NCBI RefSeq assembly: GCF_905404315.1
Contig: NC_066288.1
Span: 10,068,501-10,132,500, forward strand
Source of the DNA: Leptidea sinapis
Lineage: Eukaryota > Arthropoda > Insecta > Lepidoptera > Pieridae
DNA: 64,000 nt
Reading direction: 5' to 3'
Shown here: one piece after another, positions 1 through 8,879 of the stretch
How the letters are laid out: every line of letters begins with the position of its first letter
Numbering within the stretch: position 1 is the first letter of the stretch
Position numbers and translations under genes: made by a program
Notes under the pieces: generated by a model
What the model saw: the letters and a program-made list of their open reading frames with translations, nothing else
Database searches by the model: none
What the model was told of the DNA's origin: nothing

Positions 1-432
1 GAGACGCCGAGCTTCTCACCCGACACCTCGCTCCGGTTTATTCAATTTCAAGTTATCGATGACGACGTTATCTATTCTGTATTCAGTTATATTCTGTTTG
101 AGGAACTGAGTTTCCTATCGTCTCGAATAAGTGCCTCTGGATGATATTGACCGTGGGTACCTACTAAGTAATTTCAATTGGAAACAGTCCTTCAGAACAC
201 AAATACACGGGTCCATTTTGAGTCCAATTTTAAGACAAAGTAATCATTATAGGATTCTGTAATCGATCCTTATTATATCACCGAACTGGTCACAATCGCT
301 CCAGCCGCTTCTAAAAAGAGCAAAAATAAAGAAAAATAACAAAAACATAAAATAGTTTTTATGGTAGACTGGAGTGTGTTCATTGATTTTCATTCACTAA
401 TCTGTTATTTAAGTTTGAGCTTCTTAATGTTA
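1..432. other. no supported feature
   Basis: AT-rich sequence left of the RTE-like LINE fragment. I see no convincing coding frame, RNA gene or repeat I can name. It may be intergenic or an upstream Vsx intron. Confidence 0.5.
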
Positions 433-840
433 AATAATAATAATAGCCTTTAATAACAATCTTTTCATAGTTTTCGATTTACATTTAGTTTGCAGTAGAC
501 ATCGGCACAGATTGTTTTGCTTTCGCATAGGCCTCCCCCAGGCTCTTCCACTGTTCTCGGTCATGACATGATCTGCTCCACGTCACACCAGCGGCATCTT
601 TTAAATCGTCGCTCCATCTACGACTCGGTCTCCCTCTCTGTTTTTTCCTTCTCTAGGATACCATTCTATGTTACTATTTTGGCCCATTTTTCTTGTTTGC
701 CTCTTATTAGGTGTCCTGCCCATTGCCATTTGAGTTTACTAACAGTTTGTGATATGTCTGCAATGTTTGTCCTTTTTCTTATTTCTTTTAAGTTTATTCT
801 ATCGCTTTTCTTAATCCTTAGTATACTTCTTTTTATGTTA
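433..840 (-). mobile_element. RTE-like LINE, 3' fragment (left half, split by Harbinger)
   Basis: On the - strand this reads as the C-terminal end of a non-LTR retrotransposon ORF2. The motif KLKWQWAGHLIRG is followed by a tryptophan/arginine-rich stretch (EWYPREGKNREGDR) and, after a frameshift, by a segment ending DREQWKSLGEAYAKAKQ; this order is typical of RTE-clade reverse transcriptase C-termini. The frame carries stops and at least one frameshift, so it is dead. An AATAATAATA run near 433 may be the simple-repeat 3' tail. The rest of the reading frame continues on the far side of the Harbinger element at 3911. The clade name rests on motif recognition. Confidence 0.72.
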
Positions 841-890
841 TGGTGCTCCCACATTGCCGTTAGAAAATGTTTAATAACGTTAGTAAACAT
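841..890 (+). repeat. Harbinger left terminal inverted repeat
   Basis: The first 21 bases are the perfect complement of the right end; beyond this the two ends share diverged AAATGTTT/AAACATTT-rich subterminal repeats, likely transposase or partner binding sites. TTA precedes it. Confidence 0.9.
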
Positions 891-974
891 TTGTTAGCAA
901 ACATTTAATCACAAATAAATTTTCATGTTAGAAAATGTTTAGTAATGTTAGTAAAATGTGTTATCTTTTGTTTG

Positions 975-1135
975 TAAACATTTTATAAGGGTGATGGCGG
1001 GATAGGCGGTGCGGTGCGGTGGGGGTTAGAGTACGCAGGTCGCTGCGCGTGGTGTCTCGCTTGTCAGTTCCTTTGTGTCAGCGTGCATCGCTGTGCGTGT
1101 GTATTAGTGGTTGCGCGTGCGCCAAGCAATAAAAT
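975..1135 (+). promoter_or_regulatory. GC-rich leader of the transposon MADF gene
   Basis: A short GC-rich, GGTGCGGTGCGG-containing stretch sits between the left terminal repeat and the ATG at 1136 in otherwise AT-rich sequence. It is the only place for the promoter and 5' leader of the MADF gene. No TATA box stands out. The role is inferred from position. Confidence 0.35.
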
Positions 1136-1462
1136 ATGTCCGGTAATTGGAATAACGATGATGTTTACAAACTGATTGAAATGTTTCAAGCAAGAGAAGT
1201 ACTATGGAACACGATGTCAGAGAGCTACAAAGACCGAAATAAAAAACACGATGCTTGGATGGAAATTGCCAGTGAATTTAATATGGATAAAAAAGTAATT
1301 GAAAAAAAGATTCGATCACTCGTAGGTCAATTTAACCGAGAATGTAAATCTAATAAATCTGGTGCAGGAGCTAATGAGTCAAGTAAATGGTTTGCATTTA
1401 AAAAACTCATGTTCCTTAAAGGCAAAAATATTCCAAGTTTAACTGTCGATGGAGGGTTGCAG
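1136..1462 (+). CDS. Harbinger MADF-domain protein, exon 1
   Basis: Exon 1 encodes 109 residues from the ATG that follows GCAATAAAAT. Residues about 8-80 form a MADF (Myb/SANT-like in ADF1) DNA-binding domain: it starts DDVYKLIEMFQAREVLW, has the conserved tryptophan in HDAWMEIASEF and ends with a basic helix (KKIRSLVGQFNRECKS). In Harbinger elements the second, Myb/MADF-like protein binds the element ends and helps bring the transposase into the nucleus. The exon ends at CAG before GTGAGT, in phase 0, and joins 2543 without breaking the frame, for a predicted 311-residue protein. Reading on past the donor adds 11 residues before a stop and is judged intron. Confidence 0.85.
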
Positions 1463-1484
1463 GTGAGTTTTATTTTAACGTCTT

Positions 1485-2294
1485 TTAATAATATTTAGAT
1501 GCCCAGTCCAAAAACCCTTCATTTGAAAAATATTCTGCGAATTCTTTTCTTATTTCTTTCCCATCATCTGTCAGGGATTCACATGCTTCAAGTGGTGTTA
1601 ATTGCTGCTGTTCTAATCTCCATTGTCCATCGATACGTGTACCAGTTACTATGTCATCTCCATCATAGTATTGAGATGGAGCGTAAATCATGCTCGATTC
1701 AGTTTTTCTTATAAAATTATGCAGTAGCACGCATGTCATAATTAAAGTAGTAGTTTTTTCTGGATCTAATAATATTGTAGTTCGTAAAACTCTAAATCTG
1801 GCTGACAAAATCCCAAATGCGTTCTCTACTGTTCTCCTCGCACGACTCAGTCTATAACTGAAGATTCTTTCCTTAGAATTGCTATCCTGTGGTCCTGGAA
1901 AAGGTTTTAATAAGTGTTTTTGTAAAGGGAACGCATCATCTGTTACGAACACATAAGGAAGAGGTTTGTTTCTGCCTGGTAGTGAGCTGTCACTGGGTAT
2001 TTTTAAACTATTGTCGTTAATTTTATTTCGAAATTTTGTGTTTGCGAAAACTCCGCCATCACTTATGCGTCCTTGGCAGCCAATATTCACGTACAGAAAG
2101 TTGTATTCTGCGTCCACTATCGCTAAAAGTACAACGCTGTAAAATCCTTTATAGTTGTAATATTCACTGCCGCTATCAATTGGCTTTTGTATGGCTACGT
2201 GCTTTCCATCGATACTTCCTAAGCAATTTGGGAAATTCCATTTTTCTTCAAATGAATTTGCCACGTGTAGCCACTCTTGAGGTGTTGTTGGTAT
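1485..2294 (-). CDS. Harbinger DDE transposase, exon 2 (catalytic core)
   Basis: Begins after a TTTTTGTTCCAG acceptor with IPTTPQEW, in phase with exon 1, and runs 269 residues to the stop. The DDE_4 nuclease core is complete to the eye: first Asp in GSIDGKHVAI, second in GRISDGGVF, Glu in TVENAFGILSARFRVLR. The conserved aromatic/proline block (LPYVFVTDDAFPLQKHLLKPFPG) lies between the second and third catalytic residues. The ATG seen a few codons earlier belongs to the intron side (MFQ spans the acceptor). No stop or frameshift breaks the frame, so this transposase may be functional. Its last codons lie only 22 bases past the MADF exon 1 donor on the other strand. Confidence 0.9.
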   Translation of the reverse strand: MPTTPQEWLHVANSFEEKWNFPNCLGSIDGKHVAIQKPIDSGSEYYNYKGFYSVVLLAIVDAEYNFLYVNIGCQGRISDGGVFANTKFRNKINDNSLKIPSDSSLPGRNKPLPYVFVTDDAFPLQKHLLKPFPGPQDSNSKERIFSYRLSRARRTVENAFGILSARFRVLRTTILLDPEKTTTLIMTCVLLHNFIRKTESSMIYAPSQYYDGDDIVTGTRIDGQWRLEQQQLTPLEACESLTDDGKEIRKEFAEYFSNEGFLDWASKYY

Positions 2295-3284
2295 CTGGAA
2301 CAAAAATAGAAGATTAAGAAATAGGCGCGAAAAATAAATTTATAACTCGTTATTCTAACAAATTTTATTGGATATTTTTATTAAGTATGAAATATTAATA
2401 GAATACACTATAAAAAAATATGATTTCAGTTAAGGGTTGTTAAGTAATAGAAAAAGAAAATCGCGGTTATAGATTTTTTTACAATTTTAGCTAATTTGAC
2501 GCGCCTATAACTTGAAATTATCGTTTAGTTCTATTCTTTCAGGGTAACGAAGAAAACAGAATTGCTTCAGAAAACACTCTCAGTTTGAACGAAACAGGAA
2601 ATACTGTCACTGATGAAACTACGGGCACGCCTTTCGCCACCCCAAAACCATTTCGGAAAAGAAGACGGCCTGAAGTAGAACAAGATCCAACACAACAAGA
2701 AGCTGTAAATATTTTACAAAGAATGTACGAATCTAGAAAAAGCAGGGATGAAAATGACGCATTTGGAGAGTATGTCTCGATGAAACTGAAACAAATAAAA
2801 AACAGTCATGCTAAGAATACTGCTCAACATCACATTAACAATATTTTGTACAATGCGACAATGGGACAATATGATTTTCCAACAACCTTTACAGACCCAA
2901 CCGCTAGTAGTTCCTGGGGATACAACTCTGAACCAAATCTATCCACTTTTTCGGAAAATAATGCTGACTGTAGCTCGAGAGGATACTACACCGCACCGAG
3001 TCCCTCGGCTTCATTTGAAACCAGTTCTTCGGATAACTCCAGGACACATACTCGTACCAGCGCAAGAACACAGAGTCCGTCTAATTTATCGGAATCAAGC
3101 CAAGATTCGACCCAATCATTAAACGATTTGTTGGAATCAATCAAAAATTAAAAAATACATGTTTGGTTTGTTAAGTATTAAAAAAATTATTAGTAAGGTA
3201 AGATAGGTACCTACCTAAAGTATGATTAGATTAGATCATATTAAAAGTAAATAAAAAAATAATTAAAAATGTTGTTTGACTTAC
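2295..3284 (-). other. transposase intron containing the antisense MADF exon
   Basis: GT at 3284-3283 and AG at 2296-2295 on the - strand. The + strand of this interval carries all of MADF exon 2, while MADF exon 1 lies beyond the transposase stop. The two introns (1463-2542 on +, 2295-3284 on -) therefore interlock. Confidence 0.8.
2543..3151 (+). CDS. Harbinger MADF-domain protein, exon 2
   Basis: The exon starts after a TTCTATTCTTTCAG acceptor and stays open for 202 codons to the TAA. The first part is acidic and polar. A basic patch follows (PFRKRRRPE), a candidate nuclear signal. Then a region with the pattern AFGEYVSMKLKQI...HINNILYNA resembles the BESS protein-interaction motif often found with MADF domains. 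The tail is rich in serine and threonine and ends SLNDLLESIKN. The whole exon lies inside the intron of the transposase gene on the opposite strand, so the two genes are antisense-nested. BESS is a pattern match by eye and less sure than MADF. Confidence 0.82.
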   Translation, partial: GNEENRIASENTLSLNETGNTVTDETTGTPFATPKPFRKRRRPEVEQDPTQQEAVNILQRMYESRKSRDENDAFGEYVSMKLKQIKNSHAKNTAQHHINNILYNATMGQYDFPTTFTDPTASSSWGYNSEPNLSTFSENNADCSSRGYYTAPSPSASFETSSSDNSRTHTRTSARTQSPSNLSESSQDSTQSLNDLLESIKN

Positions 3285-3692
3285 CTGTATGTATTCCTTT
3301 AAAACCTCATTGAGAGCCTCGCACACTTCTGGTACGATAATAGATATCACTTGGTCTGACAACTTGAACACATTTCCAAGACTTTTATAACTGCTACCAG
3401 TTGCCAAAAATCTTAACGTTACCGCAAGTCTTTCCGTCACACTTACAGATTTTCTAAATGTAGTGTCTCGTTTGCCTATTTTTGCCCCAATTAAATTTTG
3501 TAGATATTCAAATTCGGAACTGTTCATTCTTATAAAATCTTTTAAGCAACCATCAATACCTAAATCCTTGAGATAGTCTGTGGCACTATATTTTCCTCTA
3601 GCTTTTAGCGTTTGGCGCATCCAATAAGAGCGCTTTTTCTTCTTTTTTAAACAAAAAATAAAAGCTATTCCAATGAGCAAATCTTCTTCCAT
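3285..3692 (-). CDS. Harbinger DDE transposase, exon 1
   Basis: Reads leftward from the ATG at 3692 (MEEDLLIG) for 136 codons to CAG before GTAAGT (phase 0). It holds a lysine run and the Harbinger N-terminal region: RMNSSEFEYLQNLIGAKI, then SVTERLAVTLRFLATGSSYKS, then a helix-turn-helix-like stretch (FKLSDQVISIIVPEVCEAL). This is the usual N-terminal half of PIF/Harbinger transposases, which carry a DNA-binding helix-turn-helix before the catalytic core. Spliced to the exon at 2294, it gives a 405-residue protein, normal for the family. Reading through the donor gives only a short hydrophobic tail and is rejected. Confidence 0.85.
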
Positions 3693-3849
3693 TTTCGTGT
3701 AGACGTCCTCAGCCCTCAGAAGGCGAAACCAAACTGCGAGCCAATACTAGATGTTATAAAATGTTTAAACATTTTCCATCAATGTAGGAGCACTTATAAC
3801 ATGTAACAGTTTCTAACAAAGTGCAACAATTGTTAACATTTGTTAGTAA

Positions 3850-3907
3850 ATGTTTTGGTGTTATAAAATGTTTACAAACATTTTATAACGGCAATGTGGG
3901 AGCACCA
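3850..3907 (-). repeat. Harbinger right terminal inverted repeat
   Basis: Complement of the left terminus, ending GGGAGCACCA before the TTA duplication. It contains the inverted pair AAAATGTTT/AAACATTTT, and subterminal copies of the same words extend inward to about 3760. Confidence 0.9.
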
Positions 3908-3910
3908 TTA

Positions 3911-3995
3911 TGTTGACATGTTTTTAGTTTGTTGAGATTATCGTTGGTTAGTGCCCATGTTTGACATCAATACGTCATGGCTGTTGTTAATGTTA
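3911..3995 (-). mobile_element. RTE-like LINE fragment (right half)
   Basis: Continues upstream the frame interrupted by the Harbinger: on the - strand it reads MTY-stop-CQTWALTNDNLNKLKTCQH, matching the MTYGCQTWALT region just before the C-terminal motif of RTE-like reverse transcriptases. One in-frame TGA confirms that it is dead. The left boundary of the homology fades near 3995. Confidence 0.7.
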
Positions 3996-4225
3996 AATAA
4001 TTAATTGTAATATGTATTGAAGGAAGAATAGATATCTAATTATTAGAAAAAACTGAACAACTACGAGATGGAATCGCCGAACAAAGGTTCCGTACATATT
4101 ATACGTTCCGTACCGATTAGATAAATATATAATAGAAAAGAAAAAAGTTTTTTTTTTTTTCATTATTCGTCATAAATTGAAAACTTTAAATGTAATAATA
4201 AATATGTTTAAGGTTTTGCCAATGA

Positions 4226-4391
4226 AACTTTTTCATACGATATATGACATATGACATGGTTAACTTTTTCATACGATATATGACATATGACATGGTTAAC
4301 TTTTTCATACGATATATGACATATGACATGGTTAACTTTTTCATACGATATATTACTTTGACATGGTTAACTTTTTCATACGATATATGGT
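4226..4391. repeat. minisatellite, 36-bp unit
   Basis: Three near-identical 36-bp units (AACTTTTTCATACGATATAT followed by GACATATGACATGGTT) start at 4226, 4262 and 4298. A fourth variant unit and a truncated fifth follow. The unit length is a multiple of three, so the array is open in frame on the - strand, but the protein it gives is only a repeat of the unit and is not a gene. Confidence 0.92.
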
Positions 4392-5065
4392 TAATTTTAT
4401 TCAAAATTTAGACTGCCCTTCCTTGTATAAAGACTTTGCTTTTCTTATAATTTAATTATAAATGTATAGTTTTCTGACTTTTCTCTATGCTTGAAGTATA
4501 AGATGATATTACTTGCCAAATTTGATAGTTTTAGGTCAACGGCAAGTATCCTAAATTAATTTGATAAGATTAATTTTGATTTTCTTGAGCGTGTCAAAAT
4601 AATATAGGTTTTTAGTGGCATAAACTACTATATCATTTTTTAACTGTAACTTAGAAGTTTAATTTTTTGAAATCCTCCACGTGTTCCTGAGATAAAGCTT
4701 TTTAAAATACATAGTGTAGTAAAGTAATTTACTCAGTAATTTTATTTTATTTCTTTGGGATAACAAACAGTTCACACAGTACATTTAACAATTTCAAACT
4801 ACGGTATTAAATTAAATTCTAGTGAGAACCCACACCGTTGTCCACAGGTTGATTTTATAGTTACTAGTATCTAATACATAATGCATAAAAAAGTTTAACA
4901 ATAATTAAAGTGATGTGTACATACAAAAAGAGGAAAGAAATACAAAACTAGACGTCTTAAAACTAAATTATTTGCAAAATTACATTAGCAAAAGAGTTAA
5001 TGAGATTTAACATAAAAGAAAAATATTAAACCTGTTCACTTAAGATGTCATTCACTAGCTTTTTA
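4392..5065. other. no supported feature
   Basis: AT-rich sequence without a recognisable frame or repeat, between the minisatellite and the LINE fragment that begins with a T-run at 5062. Confidence 0.5.
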
Positions 5066-5492
5066 ATTTTTTTTTATGGAATAGCAGGACTAACGAGCGT
5101 ACGGGTCACCTGGTGTTAAGTGATCACCGCCGCCCACATTCTCTTGCAACACCAGAGGAATCACAAGAGCGTTGCCGGCCTTTAAGGAAGGTGTACGAGC
5201 TTTTTTTGAAGGTAACCATGTCGTATCGTCCCGGAAACACCGCACAAGGGCTTCCTTGGAATGAGCTTTCATTCCACAACTTTGTAGTACGTGGAAGAAA
5301 GCTCCTTGAAAACCGCACTGTGGAGGACCGCCACACATCCAGATGGTGGGGATGATATCTGACTTGTGGCGTGTCGTGCGAAGGTGGAATTCGGCGGCAG
5401 GAATCAGGTTAAACAGCTCTTCGGAACACTCCCCGTGATAAATGCGGTAGAAGACACACAATGAAGCGACGTCTCTACGCAACGCCAAGTGA
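5066..5492 (-). mobile_element. non-LTR LINE 3' fragment (family B)
   Basis: Read on the - strand this is the C-terminus of a LINE ORF2: LALRRDVASLCVFYRIYHGE, CSEELFNLIPAAEF, a degenerate TTKLWNE block and a SLKAGNALVIPLV block, followed by a poly(A)-like tail (T-run on +). It is 5'-truncated at about 5492 and carries frameshifts. At least three other copies of the same 3' region are in the window (about 19.4, 22.4 and 37.7 kb). The family belongs to the Jockey/CR1-type group common in Lepidoptera; I cannot assign the clade firmly. Confidence 0.8.
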
Positions 5493-6008
5493 TAAATATT
5501 GTTTTTGTTGTAAAAAAATAATACGTAATAATAAAATGTAAGTATCCATGCCTACTCTGTGGTAATATTACGGTTTTGAATGTCCAGAAATTGATTTCTG
5601 ACAGGAGCGCCACGCAGCACTTGCCTGCCCGTTGATTCGCCAATAATTGATGATTTTTATGTTTTTAAACATAGATTTTTACAGTCGTTTCAGGCAATGG
5701 GATGAGTTTAAGTAACCATTATGTTGTTTATTGTAAAGTTTTACAATCTAGGTGAAGTGGCCGGAGCTAACTCTCGCCGCGGGGCTAGCGCGACCCACCC
5801 CAGTCCACCCTTCACGTTATAAGTCACAGATCACAAAACCAGTCCGTATGTCGTCCGCGTAGAGCCTGTTGTCGTGTACACGGGGCTCCGCGAGCCACAC
5901 GCGATACGTTCGATCACAATTTGTGTAATCGTCTCTGATCAGCCGACTGATATATGTAATCTGTTTTGATACTTATCGCAATCCTTTCTTAAGATTTTAA
6001 GTGGCGAA
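5493..6008. other. no gene; GC-richer island at 5745-5960
   Basis: Mostly AT-rich. At 5745-5960 there is a GC-richer stretch with several CG dinucleotides (around CTCGCCGCGGGGCTAGCGCG) that is not part of any repeat I recognise and shows no exon with fitting splice sites. It could be a regulatory element upstream of the Vsx homeobox exons or a chance island. Confidence 0.3.
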
Positions 6009-6297
6009 ATTTTTTTTTAATGAAAATTAGGAGCTAGATGCAGAGATGCATCGATTACAATGCAGTACCGCTCAGGATTATTGAACAACCCAAAAATTCT
6101 TAGCGGCACTACAATTTCGCTCGTCATCTTGAGACATAAGATGTTAAGTCTCATTTGCCCAGTAATTTCACTAGCTACGGCGCCCTTTAGAGCGAAACAC
6201 AGTAATGCTTACACATTACTGCTTCACGGCAGAAATAGGCGCCGTTCTGGTACCCATAATCTAGCTGGCATCGGATGCAAAGGAGCCTCTCACTGGT
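6009..6297 (-). mobile_element. ~330-bp retroposon (family A), copy 1
   Basis: Starts with a T-run (the poly(A) tail of the antisense copy) and ends CTCACTGGT, the 5' end of the family. It has the paired CCGCTCAGGATTATTGAACA / AGCGGCAC hairpin and the CGGCAGAAATAGGCGCCGTT block. The tail-proximal part is rearranged. It has no coding capacity. I name it a SINE-like retroposon because of the A-tail and the lack of terminal inverted repeats; no clear pol III promoter boxes are visible. Confidence 0.85.
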
Positions 6298-7579
6298 AAA
6301 ACTGATGTGGGGAGTGAACACAGCGCACTTATAGCGCCAACAATGTGTTAGTCGTGAAAGTGTCTTCCGGTGTCACATCTCCATATACTGTTATAATGTT
6401 TCATTACTACTTACATAATACACGTTTCAATTCATTTAAATTAAATATTCCTTCGTGTTATATAACCAGGGTGGAACCTTCGTAGTAACTATCACCGTAC
6501 TTGTCACACACTTTGTCACCCGCAATTGAATTAGATCGATTTTTTTTTTTCTATCTGAAATATCTTGATGAAACTTGTTTAATATTCAACATCGTTAAGT
6601 CAGCACGACCGCTATGATGTTTTCCTCAACTTTCACTAGATGGCGCTCTTTCGACGCCATACAAATCGTTGTTAACTTTTCTCTCGTTGTGAAAAACATC
6701 AAATAAGATATCAACAGACTTGTAGTATTGTATAATGGCTGGAGAGACTTCAATATAGTTACTGGCGCGGGAAATTCTACATTCGGACCGTATTAGATTA
6801 CATCGTTTGTGATACCTAAGATCATTTTATTTTGCGTCACCACTCACTTGTTATGGCCTACTATTAGCAGATAATTTAAATTAAAATAGAAAAGAAAATA
6901 AAATTTGTATTAGCCATGTCGTGATATTCTCCATTAGTAACTGTTAACTCAGATGGGCTAGCCCAAGACCCCGAGACTCCACCAATATTACGAACAGCAA
7001 TTCAACACAGCAGAATGTTTAATAAAACAGTAAAAACACGTGTACTGACCTCACATTCACCCTTCCCGACGTTGCGATTGGTCACACCGCGATACATATC
7101 ACCACATCCCGGTACACTGACCGCTTCGTACAACACTACACCCTTGCGCAAAGTAAGTGCAGCAATGTACTCGCCAGAGGATTCTCTCTGGACCTAACGG
7201 GACCGCTATAAATTTAATAATTCATTGTTGTATTCATTGGCGCCAAATTCAATTACGTAAAGTCTCCGGGGAGCCCCCGAGCGGAGGGTTAGCGATTCTA
7301 TTAACCCGTGTTCGGCTGTTTACTAATTCATTTGGCAATCACATTCGGTAATTATGTGACACGCTAGGGCACGGGCGGTGCAGCGACTCTCCCAGTTAAC
7401 GGATTATCATACAAGCTAACACCACAATAGTAGATGTCATTACTGATTCAGATACCTTGGCATAACATATTCTTATTTGCTAAATGAATTCCAAATTAAA
7501 AGTACAAAAACAAACGTCGTCAAATCATCTGAGTATCTCGAACATTCCGGTTAGTATCAGCTTCTTAGAGTCAGCCATT
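6298..7579. other. no gene; possible conserved island 7255-7410
   Basis: No supported gene. At 7255-7410 the composition rises (GGGGAGCCCCCGAGCGGAGG) next to CTAATTCATTTGGCAATCAC and GGTAATTATG, homeodomain-like words. This is the kind of block that can be conserved between species, but it is only a compositional hint. Confidence 0.3.
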
Positions 7580-7597
7580 ACCAGTGAGAGACTCCTT

Positions 7598-7642
7598 TTA
7601 CACAGGATGCTGGCTAGATAATCTAGCCAGCATCCTGTGTAA
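7598..7642. repeat. perfect palindrome, 22-bp arms
   Basis: Arms 7598-7619 and 7621-7642 are perfect complements (TTACACAGGATGCTGGCTAG plus AT) around a single A. The left arm is family A sequence; the right arm is an inverted copy of it, absent from other copies. Confidence 0.95.
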
Positions 7643-7686
7643 CACGGCAGATATAGGGTACCACAACGGCGCCTATATCTGCCGTG
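7643..7686. repeat. inverted repeat, 15-bp arms
   Basis: CACGGCAGATATAGG at 7643-7657 is the perfect complement of 7672-7686, with 14 bases between. Here the right arm is normal family A sequence and the left arm is the extra inverted copy. Confidence 0.95.
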
Positions 7687-7914
7687 AAGCAAATAATGAG
7701 CAAGCATTATCGAGTTTCGGTCTGAAGGGCGCCGTAGCTAGTGAAATTACTGGGCAAATGAGACTAAATATCTTGTCTCAAGGCAACGATCGCAATTGTC
7801 TTGCCGTTTTTCTAGAATCCTGAGCGGCACTAATTGAAATGGGCATGGCGTATCATTTACCATCAGCTAAACGTCCTGCTCGCCTCGTCCCATATTTTCA
7901 TAAATAAATAAAAA

Positions 7915-8285
7915 TACCGGTTGTTAATAACTATTCGATTAACAACATTGTACTTCAGTAACACTTGTGATTTGATATGACTCGCATTATGTAGATTTTA
8001 GACAAATTGTAGGTACATCACCTATATAACATTAAATATAATTTTCTAAAATATAATACCAAACTGAAGAAATTTAAAAAATTCAAAATATAACCAATCC
8101 GTAGGAACATTGTCTTAATATTAATAAACTGCTCCTCGTGATCCTCGAACTAAAAGTTCATCACCTTCCTTAACTTGGCAATTATGATGTAGGAATAATC
8201 AAATATACCGGCATTATCATCACCAGCAGGTGTCGTTGGTCGTGTCGGTAACTTAAGGACATAATTTAATTCTCTTATCTGACAG
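7915..8285. other. probable Vsx intron, no other feature
   Basis: AT-rich sequence up to a pyrimidine-rich acceptor (TTCTCTTATCTGACAG) at 8270-8285. No exon that could precede the one at 8286 is visible. Confidence 0.4.
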
Positions 8286-8392
8286 ATAATGATGTTCTCA
8301 GGTGTATCATCTCTGGAGGCCGCGAAAGACTTCACCGTCGACGGACTCACAGGATTCAATGGGAAGAAGAAGAAGAAAAAAAGGAGACACAG
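8286..8392 (+). CDS. Vsx homeobox protein, exon ending in homeodomain N-terminus
   Basis: This short exon encodes IMMFSGVSSLEAAKDFTVDG, LTGFNG, six lysines, then RRH and AG, the first two bases of a serine codon. It is followed by the donor GTACTT. The exon at 10689 starts with C and RTIFT, so splicing gives RRHS-RTIFTSYQ: the N-terminal arm of a Vsx-class homeodomain with its basic run, likely also the nuclear signal. The phases match exactly. The start at 8286 is chosen because CTCTTATCTGACAG is a good acceptor and an in-frame TGA lies just upstream; an alternative AG at 8300-8301 would shorten it by 16 bases. Earlier exons are not visible. Confidence 0.82.
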
Positions 8393-8879
8393 GTACTTAA
8401 ACTAATTTACTGAGTATTTGTGTAAGCAGCACACAGTAGTAGGATGGTGTGCTAATTTAATTACTCTGTTCATGTGTACCTCGCTTACTTAAGCTACGTG
8501 TTCCGTAAGTTCACACTTTTTTTTGGCTAGATATCTTCACCAATGTACTTAGTTTGGTATCTCGAATTTCTAGTGTAATTAGTTTGTTACACTAGTATTG
8601 GCCCGTTGCATTCGCAACTAGAGGTTTTATCTCAATAAGATATTTAAATAGGGATAACAGAGGGAGTTGTCATACTGAAACATGCTTGGCAAGCCTGTCA
8701 GCCATTAAGTTGGCATAGTGATATCCCATTCTGCACGGACGCACGCCAAGAAAGGAAAGATATTAGTACTATTTACGTTAATGGAAATGCAAAGAAAACA
8801 GTTAAATAAAATACTTTTTATAGGATAAAAACGCGTGTAATTGTAAGTTTTTTGTTACATTGGGGTTTAAGTTTATTAT

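Larger units (their letters stand above)
841..3907. mobile_element. PIF/Harbinger DNA transposon, apparently complete
   Basis: This 3,067-bp element is bounded by terminal inverted repeats starting TGGTGCTCCCACATTGCCGT at the left and its complement at the right, and is flanked by the 3-bp direct repeat TTA at 838-840 and 3908-3910, the target duplication usual for Harbinger. It encodes two proteins, as autonomous Harbingers do: a DDE transposase on the - strand and a DNA-binding partner (MADF type) on the + strand. Both have open exons and good splice signals, so the copy may still be autonomous. Removing it with one TTA restores a continuous reading frame (CQH-NIKRS) in the LINE it interrupts, which proves the boundaries. 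Confidence 0.93.
7580..7914 (+). mobile_element. retroposon family A, copy 2 (palindrome-bearing)
   Basis: Sense copy from ACCAGTGAGAGACTCC to the CATAAATAAATAAAA tail. Its 5' part differs from the family: after GGCTAGAT the sequence turns back on itself, giving two perfect inverted repeats in a row, before resuming at GGTACCACAACGGCGCC. It shares the subfamily marker GAAGCAAATAATGAGCAAGC with the copy at 56903. Confidence 0.88.

Noticed and set aside
517..897. 126-codon open frame on the + strand
   Set aside because: It is the antisense of the decayed LINE ORF2 end and runs on into the Harbinger terminus, so it is not a gene.
4186..4404. 72-codon repeat protein
   Set aside because: Produced only by the 36-bp minisatellite reading in frame.
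5090..5488. 132-codon open frame as a gene
   Set aside because: It is the C-terminal part of LINE ORF2 with frameshifts; a retroelement fragment, not a host gene.
8640..8665. TAGGGATAACAG resembling a homing endonuclease site
   Set aside because: Only a partial match to the 18-bp I-SceI site, in intron with no endonuclease gene; chance.
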